Shown here piece after piece: positions 54,976-64,000 of a stretch of DNA of 64,000 nucleotides. Where the stretch lies: positions 1,016,001 to 1,080,000 of the forward strand of contig NZ_CP015164.1 in the NCBI RefSeq assembly GCF_001766235.1, read 5' to 3'. The notes below the pieces were generated by a model that saw only the letters and a list, made by a program, of their open reading frames with translations, was not told the origin of the DNA and did not search any database. A program made the translations under genes and the position numbers. The DNA is from Acetobacter ascendens. Lineage in GTDB: Bacteria > Pseudomonadota > Alphaproteobacteria > Acetobacterales > Acetobacteraceae. Position 1 is the stretch's first letter, and each line of letters opens with the position of its first letter.

Positions 54976-57162
54976 TCATGCAAAACTACCCGCAAGCCAT
55001 TCCCTGAGCTTCGACCACCGCCGCCGCCCGCCCTGGTTGCGCACAGCGATGGCAAGCGCCTTCTTCTGCCCCACCAATACGACGAGTTTCCTTCCCCGTG
55101 TCACGCCGGTATAGAGCAAGTTCCGCGCCAGCATGGCGTAGTGCTGGGTCACCAGCGGGATCACCACCGCCGGGTATTCCGAGCCCTGGCTCTTGTGGAT
55201 GGTGGTGGCGTAGGCCAGCACCAGTTCGTCCAACTCGCCGAAGCCGTAAACGACATCCCGTCCATCGAATGAGACCGTCAGTTCGCCCTCTTCCACATCG
55301 ATCCTGCCGATAACGCCGAGGTCTCCATTGAAGACATCCCGGTCATAATCGTTGGCGATCTGCATCACCTTGTCGCCCGGACCATAGGTCCAGCCGAACC
55401 GCTCGACCTTCACCTCGTCCGGCGGGTTCAGCGCCTGCTGCAATTCAATATTCAGCGACCGCGCCCCAAGGCCACCCCGGTTCATCGGGCAAAGCACCTG
55501 CACGTCGCGAACAGGGTCCAGCCCGAACCGCGCCGGGATGCGATCCCTCACCACGGCCAGCAACTTGCGCAGCCCGACCTCGGGCTCGACCGCCTCCACG
55601 AAGTAGAAATCCGATCCCTCTTCCGCGCTCAGTTCGGGCATCCTGCCCTCGTTGATCCGATGCGCATTGGTGATGATCCGGCTCTGTGCCGCCTGACGGA
55701 ACACCTCAGTCAGCCGCACCACAGGGACAGCACCGGAGCCGATGATGTCGGCCAGCACCTGCCCCGGCCCGACAGACGGCAACTGGTCTACGTCGCCCAC
55801 AATCAGCAGAGCCGCGCTGTCGGGCAAGGCGCGCAGCAGGGATCGCATCAGCAGCACATCGACCATGCTGGCCTCGTCCACGACCAGAAGATCGCAGGTC
55901 AGCGGGTTGGTATCGTCCCGCTTGAAGGTGCCACTGGCCGGATCCGTCTCCAGCAGTCGATGGATGGTCTTGCCTTCCAGTCCGGTGCTTTCCGACAGGC
56001 GCTTCGCCGCCCGGCCGGTCGGGGCGCAGAGCTGCACGTCCGTGCCCTTGGCGGTCACGATCTTGAGGATGGCGTTGACCAGCGTGGTCTTGCCCACGCC
56101 AGGACCACCCGTGATCACCAGCACCTTGCTGTTCAGGGCAAGGCGCACCGCCTCCTGCTGGCTGGAGGCCAGAGCCAGCCCGGTCTTGCCTTCCACCCAG
56201 GTCATGGCCTTTTCAGCGTCGATGTCAGGCCAGGGTGGACAGCCAATGGCACAGGCGCGCAACCGCTCGGCGATGCTCTGCTCGGCACGATAGAGACCAG
56301 TCAGGAAGATACAGCCCGTATCGCCCACGCTATCAGCGACCACGTCTCCCGCTTCCAGCTCCAGCGCGAGGGCTGTTTCGATCAGAGGGGCGGCGACCTC
56401 CAGCAGTTCGGCGGTGCTGGTCAGGAGTTCACCGACCGGGAGGCCGCAATGCCCTTCATCCATCGCCTTACCAAGGGCATAGGAGATCCCGGCCCTCACC
56501 CGGATCATGGCATCAGGCGCGATCCCCATCTTCCGGGCGATCTGGTCGGCGGTTTTGAAGCCGATGCCCCGGATGTCCTTCGCCAACCGATAGGGGTTCT
56601 CGCTGATCAGTTGGACCGCGTCCTGCCCGTAGGTCTTGAAGATCCTTACCGCCCGCGAGGTGCCGACGCCGTTGCTGTGCAGGAACAGCATGATCTCGCG
56701 GATCACCTTCTGGTCTGCCCAGCCACCGACAATCCGTTCGGCCCGCTTGGGACCAATGCCTGTCACTTCCCGCAGGCGATGCGGTTCCTGCTCGATCAGG
56801 TCGAACACGGCCTCGCCGAACGCTTTCACCAGTTTTTTGGCATAGACGGGACCAATGCCCCGGATCATGCCCGAGCCGAGATAGCGCTCTATGCCTTCGA
56901 CCGTGGTCGGCGGACTGGCCTTGAGGAACTCCGCCTTGAACTGCAAGCCGTGGGTGTGGTCGTTGAACCAGCGCCCCGACATCTGCACGAACTCGCCTGC
57001 CGAGATCATGGCGGCATGGCCGACAACAGTGACCAGATCGCGCTGCCCCCGCACCTTCACCCGCAGGACGCAGAAGCCGTTCTCGGCGTTGTGGAACGTC
57101 ACCCGCTCCACGAGGCCAGCCAGCGCTTCCGTGGGCGAAGAGTCGATGGCGCGCCCGCTCAT
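54976..57162 (-). CDS. recD2: RecD2-like ATP-dependent DNA helicase (SF1B)
   Basis: 728 residues. The N-terminal OB-like and helix-hairpin-helix repeats (YLGSGMIRGIGPVYAKKLVK, EVTGIGPKRAERIVGGW, IRGIGFKTADQIARKMGI) precede the helicase core: Walker A ITGGPGVGKTTLVNAIL near residues 351-367, motif Ia LCAPTGRAAKRLSE, Walker B LLVVDEASMVDVLLM, motif III IVGDVDQLPSVGPGQVLAD, and the C-terminal LAYATTIHKSQGSEYPAVVI (motif V) and YTGVTRGRKLVVLVG (motif VI). This is the standalone RecD2 layout, a 5'-3' helicase, not the RecBCD subunit. Adjacent to the restriction-like gene. Its long antisense frame is a by-product of high GC. Confidence 0.93.
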   Translation of the reverse strand: MSGRAIDSSPTEALAGLVERVTFHNAENGFCVLRVKVRGQRDLVTVVGHAAMISAGEFVQMSGRWFNDHTHGLQFKAEFLKASPPTTVEGIERYLGSGMIRGIGPVYAKKLVKAFGEAVFDLIEQEPHRLREVTGIGPKRAERIVGGWADQKVIREIMLFLHSNGVGTSRAVRIFKTYGQDAVQLISENPYRLAKDIRGIGFKTADQIARKMGIAPDAMIRVRAGISYALGKAMDEGHCGLPVGELLTSTAELLEVAAPLIETALALELEAGDVVADSVGDTGCIFLTGLYRAEQSIAERLRACAIGCPPWPDIDAEKAMTWVEGKTGLALASSQQEAVRLALNSKVLVITGGPGVGKTTLVNAILKIVTAKGTDVQLCAPTGRAAKRLSESTGLEGKTIHRLLETDPASGTFKRDDTNPLTCDLLVVDEASMVDVLLMRSLLRALPDSAALLIVGDVDQLPSVGPGQVLADIIGSGAVPVVRLTEVFRQAAQSRIITNAHRINEGRMPELSAEEGSDFYFVEAVEPEVGLRKLLAVVRDRIPARFGLDPVRDVQVLCPMNRGGLGARSLNIELQQALNPPDEVKVERFGWTYGPGDKVMQIANDYDRDVFNGDLGVIGRIDVEEGELTVSFDGRDVVYGFGELDELVLAYATTIHKSQGSEYPAVVIPLVTQHYAMLARNLLYTGVTRGRKLVVLVGQKKALAIAVRNQGGRRRWSKLREWLAGSFA

Positions 57163-57403
57163 CCGACCTGCCGGAAGAACGGCACTCCCGTATCGTTCAT
57201 GACTCGCCCTCCCCTTCCGTGATGCCGCCGTAAGCCAGTATTTGTACGACGCGCCACTATCCGGGACTACCCATAACTACGATTCCGCACTCTGGAGCAC
57301 GCGCATGCACGCCTTCTCGTATTACCGTTTTCCATTGAAATAACAGTCATCTGTCCGGATCGTGTGTCTGTTTTCCTTGCCTTACGGTCGGAAGAGAGCG
57401 ACG

Positions 57404-57592
57404 ATGACGGACAGACCCAGCCAGTCCATTGCCACGGCGTATCGGCCGCCCGAGCCCGAGTTGCGGCTCGTCCTGCGCCTCAATGCCCCCGACCCGCGTC
57501 TTGTGGCGCTGGTCCGCCTCATGGCCCGTCGTGCGGCACGGGACTGGTTCCGGTCGCAGCAACAGGAGCAGCGCCGCCGCTCCGGACCGTAA
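57404..57592 (+). CDS. Small arginine-rich protein upstream of the recombinase
   Basis: 62 residues from the ATG at 57404: MTDRPSQSIATAYRPPEPEL, then LVLRLNAPDPRLVALVRLMA and RRAARDWFRSQQQEQRR. It is basic, with no signal peptide. It ends 13 bp before the recombinase start on the same strand. I do not recognise it. Position suggests a partner or regulator of the recombinase. Confidence 0.5.
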   Translation: MTDRPSQSIATAYRPPEPELRLVLRLNAPDPRLVALVRLMARRAARDWFRSQQQEQRRRSGP

Positions 57593-59089
57593 GGGATACC
57601 CCGTCATGAAGGTCGCGCTCTACGCCCGCTATTCCTCCGACAACCAGCGCGACGCCTCGATCGCCGACCAGCTTCGGGTCTGCCGCACCCACGCGGAGAA
57701 GCAGGGCTGGAGCATCGTCGAGGAGTATACCGACCACGCCATCTCGGGTGCCTCCCTGATGCGGCCCGGCATCCAGGCGCTGATCGCGGATGCACAGCGC
57801 GGACGGTTCCAGATCGTGCTGGCCGAAGCGATGGACCGTTTGTCCCGAGACCAGGAGGACATCGCCGGCGTCTTCAAGCGCATGAACTATGCCGGCGTGC
57901 GGATCGTCACCCTCTCCGAGGGCGAAGTCTCCCACCTCCATGTCGGCCTCAAGGGCACGATGAACGCCCTGTTCCTGAAAGACCTGGCCGAGAAGACGCA
58001 TCGCGGCCTGAGAGGCCGGGTCGAACAGGGCAAGTCCGGCGGCGGCAATGCCTACGGCTATGATGTCGTGCGCAGGCTCGACGCCAATGGCGAGCCCATT
58101 CGGGGCGACCGCACCATCAATCCAGCGGAAGCCGACGTGGTCCGTCGCATCTTCCGTGACTTCGCGGCAGGCCTGGGACCGCGCGCGATCGCTTTCCGTC
58201 TCAATGACGAAGGCATCTCCGCACCGGGTAGCGGTGCCTGGGGTTTCTCGACCATCAACGGCAACCGGCTACGCGGCACCGGTATCCTCAACAACGAGAT
58301 GTACGTGGGCAGGCTGGTGTGGAACCGGCAACGCTTCATCAAGGATCCCGATACCGGCAAGCGACAGGCCCGACCCAATCCGGAATCCGAATGGGTAATC
58401 CAGGAGGTGCCGGAACTGCGGATCGTCGATCAGGAACTGTGGAACGCGGTCAAGGCACGGCAGGCCAGCGTCAGCGCCAGCCGGGACACACGCGACACGT
58501 CATCGCCCGACCACTTCCGCGAGAAACGCCGCCCCCGTTACCTGTTCTCGGGCCTCAGCAAGTGCGGTTGCTGTGGTGGCGGCTACTCCATGATCTCCAG
58601 CGTGCTGCTCGGCTGCTCGACGGCACGCAACAAGGGCACCTGCGACAACCGGACCAATATGCGCCGCGAGGAACTGGAACGGCGCGTTCTCGACGCCCTG
58701 CGTCATCACCCCATGGACCCGGACCTGTTCGCCGAATTCTGCACAGCGTTCACCACCGAGATGAACCGGCTGCGCATGGAGGCGTCGGCCGACATCGGCG
58801 CGTCAGAGGCAGAACTGAAGCGGGTTGAACGCGACATCCAGCGGTTGATGGATCTCTACCTCTCGGAAGCGCTTTCGATCGAGACGGTCAAGGAGCGCGG
58901 ATCCAAGCTCGAAGTCCGCAAGGCGGAACTGACGGAGTTCCTTGCAACCGCCGAGGCGCCCCCGCCCCTGCTCCATCCCCAGATGGCGGAATTCTACCAC
59001 CGGCAGCTCGCGCGCCTGCACGACATGCTGCATTCGGATCTAGACGAGAAGCGCCAGGAGGCGGCCGAGGTGATCCGCTCCCTGATCGA

Positions 59090-60754
59090 CGCGGATTTCT
59101 CACACTTGAGGCAATTTCAGGTCATTTTGTAGAGTTCAGTCATCCCACAGGAGCCCGATCTGGAATATTGACGATATTCTGCTTCTGGCGGCGGGTTCTG
59201 AACGCAGTGAGGGTGTCACGGCCTGAGAAGGCAGTGTTGGTGGAAGCTATGTGGTCTGTGCGCGGTCTGTTTCTTCAGATGGCCTGCCGGAGCCTTCGCA
59301 ATCGTGCATGAGCGAGGGCGAATTCATGCTGACAGGGGAACATGTCCGGCATGGACAGGACAATCCGACGGACGCTGAGCGTTACACGTGTCGCGATTTT
59401 GAGCAGTCGTGCGCGTATGGTGCCACAGGTCGCCGTCTCCAGGCTGGTCTGGCCAAGGGCCAGTCTTTGCAGAGCGGTCAGCAGGACATAGGCTGCGGCC
59501 GAGAACCACAGCCGGAGCTGGTTGGCCCGGATGGTGTGGGACGAGGTCCTGTCTGAGAACAGATCCATCTGGCATTCCTTGATGCGGTTTTCCATATCCC
59601 CGCGTGCGCAGTAAATCTGTTCGTAGAGATGGCGGGGGTCGGACATTCCCTGCGGTAGCGTGGTGACAATAAAGCGATGATAGCGGTTGCCGTGGCGCCA
59701 TTCGGCCTTGGCCACGACCCGCCTGCGGCGCGTCCAGCTGTCCTTTGTGATCCAGTCAAAGGAGGCGAAACCGCGCGCAGCTCTGCCTGTCGTGGCGGCT
59801 TCGTCACGAACCTCAGCGGACAAAGAGGCAATCCGGTCATACAGGCGGGTGTTGCCTGCAAGCCCGAACAGGAAGTCAACGTGGTTGTCTTCGCACCATG
59901 TCATCAGACTGTCCCGGGCGAAACCGCTGTCCCCACGCACCAGGATACGCACCCGGGGCCAGCGGCTCCTGATCTGCTCCACGATCCGGCGGATGTCTGC
60001 CAGTGCTTCCTTCCTCGGGTCCCTGTCTGCCGTGCGCAGGGTAGCGCTGAGGAGATGGTCCCCGCAGAAGACATACAGGGGAAGATAGCAGTTATGGCCG
60101 TAATATCCATGAAAGGCGCGGCCTTCCTGATGGCCATGGATACGGTCATCGGTGGCATCCACATCCAGAACGATCCGGGCGGGTGCGCGCTCATGCTGGT
60201 CCATGAAAAGCGTCACGAACAGGGTAGCCAGGGCCTCATGATCAGCAATGATGCGGCAGTAACGATCTGCCTGCTGCCCACTGCGCTCTAGCCGGTTCAG
60301 CGTGGATTTTCCTGCCAGTGCCGCACAGTTGGCCCGGCTTCCTGACAGACGTCCCGATACCAGACCCATGACAGGATCATGACGTAAAGCGTCATGGTCA
60401 TTAAGGTCTTCATAGCCCAGTGCCAGGCCCATGATCCGCTGACGGACAAGGTCTTCAACCCGGTATTCCACAAAGGCAGGATGCCGCTCATCGCGAAAAC
60501 AGGCAGCAAAACGGCGACTGAACCCCAGACTATCATCGACCTGCTTTACCAGGATGACACCGCCATCCGAACTCATGCGACCCCCGTCAAAACGGGCTAC
60601 AACACGCCGTCCACAGGAGGCTGGAAATTCATACGCGCCTGCGCTACACTCTGTTTGCATCGGGTTTTCTTATAGCTTACGAAAATTTCTTTTACACAAA
60701 ATAGACTTTTTCATAATCTAACCCGATGTACAACCCTTCTGTGAGATTTCCGCG
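59090..60754 (-). mobile_element. IS1380, copy 3, 1665 bp
   Basis: Standard ends with TCGA on both sides (59086-59089, 60755-60758). Inserted near the 3' end of the serine recombinase gene, in opposite orientation to it. Confidence 0.95.
59275..60660 (-). CDS. IS1380 transposase, copy 3
   Basis: 461 aa, complete and close to copy 1 (a few substitutions, such as TTGRAARGF instead of TTGKAARGF). Confidence 0.93.
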   Translation of the reverse strand: MQTECSAGAYEFPASCGRRVVARFDGGRMSSDGGVILVKQVDDSLGFSRRFAACFRDERHPAFVEYRVEDLVRQRIMGLALGYEDLNDHDALRHDPVMGLVSGRLSGSRANCAALAGKSTLNRLERSGQQADRYCRIIADHEALATLFVTLFMDQHERAPARIVLDVDATDDRIHGHQEGRAFHGYYGHNCYLPLYVFCGDHLLSATLRTADRDPRKEALADIRRIVEQIRSRWPRVRILVRGDSGFARDSLMTWCEDNHVDFLFGLAGNTRLYDRIASLSAEVRDEAATTGRAARGFASFDWITKDSWTRRRRVVAKAEWRHGNRYHRFIVTTLPQGMSDPRHLYEQIYCARGDMENRIKECQMDLFSDRTSSHTIRANQLRLWFSAAAYVLLTALQRLALGQTSLETATCGTIRARLLKIATRVTLSVRRIVLSMPDMFPCQHEFALAHARLRRLRQAI

Positions 60755-60913
60755 TCGAGGCCATCATTCTCACACCATCCGACAAGGGCCTCCAGATTGA
60801 TGTCCGGGGCGATCTGGCCGGCATCCTGACGGTGGCGTCGGGCAGCGGACAAACGAAAACCCCAGCCCGTTTCCGGACTGGGGTTCGTGATGCGTTCGCA
60901 TCGCAAGTTCAGA

Positions 60914-60990
<77 letters not shown>

Positions 60991-61046
60991 GTTGTAAGTG
61001 TGTTGAAATTTGCTGGGGTAATATTTGAGTAGGGTGGATTGGAAGA

Positions 61047-61161
61047 CCTGGCGGCGACCGACTTTCCCGTGGCTTAAGCCACAGTATCATAGGCGCTGGG
61101 GGTTTTCACGGCCGAGTTCGGGATGGGATCGGGTGGATCTCTCCCCGCCATGGCCACCAGG
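61047..61161 (-). rRNA. rrf: 5S ribosomal RNA
   Basis: About 115 nt with complementary ends CCTGGTGGCC / GGTCGCCGCCAGG and the loop region GATCCCATCCCGAACTCGG, typical of alphaproteobacterial 5S. It lies between 23S and tRNA-fMet. Confidence 0.95.
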
Positions 61162-61270
61162 TCATCCAGTCCACCCTGTAGAGGGTGTGTGGAGGACGGT
61201 TGGTATGAAGAAGTAGGCGTCTATATGGATGATTTCTGTGCACGGGCTGTCCTTTTAAGGGGACAGTAAG

Positions 61271-64000
<2,730 letters not shown>

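Noticed and set aside
55098..55313. Several arginine/proline-rich small frames around the recD2 and recombinase genes
   Set aside because: High-GC frame shadows without ribosome sites or conservation signs.
55660..57222. A 520-codon open frame on the plus strand opposite recD2
   Set aside because: It is the antisense of the GC-rich helicase gene, has no family motif and mirrors the codon pattern of the real gene.

Overview
The window looks like the chromosome of an acetic acid bacterium (Acetobacteraceae, most likely Acetobacter). It carries three 1665-bp IS1380-type elements, a family first described in Acetobacter pasteurianus. It also has four 905-bp IS1031/IS12528-like IS5 elements and an alphaproteobacterial-type 23S-5S-tRNA-fMet gene order at the right edge. 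Species assignment is inference. Fourteen complete insertion sequences of seven types, plus remnants, make up more than a quarter of the 64 kb, and most of the broken genes can be rebuilt across them.

Left part (1-20 kb). This is a metabolic region rich in eroded genes: a flavin monooxygenase pseudogene, a truncated TetR gene, an adenosine/adenine deaminase, a cobalamin riboswitch with almost nothing left behind it, a Rieske oxygenase, acyl-CoA-dehydrogenase-like proteins (one cut short), a nitroreductase and a LysR fragment. Next comes an apparently intact heme uptake cluster (hmuTUV-type ABC transporter flanked by two IsdG-like heme monooxygenases, behind a Fur-box-like site). It is followed by an aldehyde dehydrogenase divergent from a TetR regulator, a divergent mntR/mntH pair, and a DUF4142 lipoprotein gene split inside its lipobox by an IS.

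Middle (20-36 kb). A tannase/feruloyl esterase pseudogene holds three insertions, one nested in another. Housekeeping-type genes follow: a GPH-family sugar transporter, phosphoglucomutase and an Old Yellow Enzyme. A metallophosphoesterase gene is split by an IS1111-type element with a duplicated right end, and an SDR gene is split by a further IS.

Right part (36-61 kb). This is a more GC-rich accessory region that looks like a genomic island. It has a PrrC/RloC-like AAA_13 ATPase interrupted by IS1380, a CPA1 Na+/H+ antiporter and a frameshifted DUF1275 gene. Three consecutive toxin-antitoxin pairs (RelBE, CcdAB, VapBC) follow, then a helical hypothetical protein, a Cu/Ag-type P-type ATPase, a ClC channel, a probable restriction endonuclease, a RecD2-like helicase and a large serine recombinase. 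The recombinase coding end runs into the tRNA-fMet gene and is broken by the third IS1380 copy, so the likely mobilisation gene of the island is disabled.

The right edge (60.9-64 kb) is the distal end of an rRNA operon on the minus strand: most of 23S, 5S and tRNA-fMet. I found no CRISPR array and no prophage. Several reconstructions are supported by reading-frame arithmetic: removing the IS plus one target copy restores one open frame in the tannase (at both insertion sites), AAA_13, SDR, metallophosphoesterase and recombinase genes.
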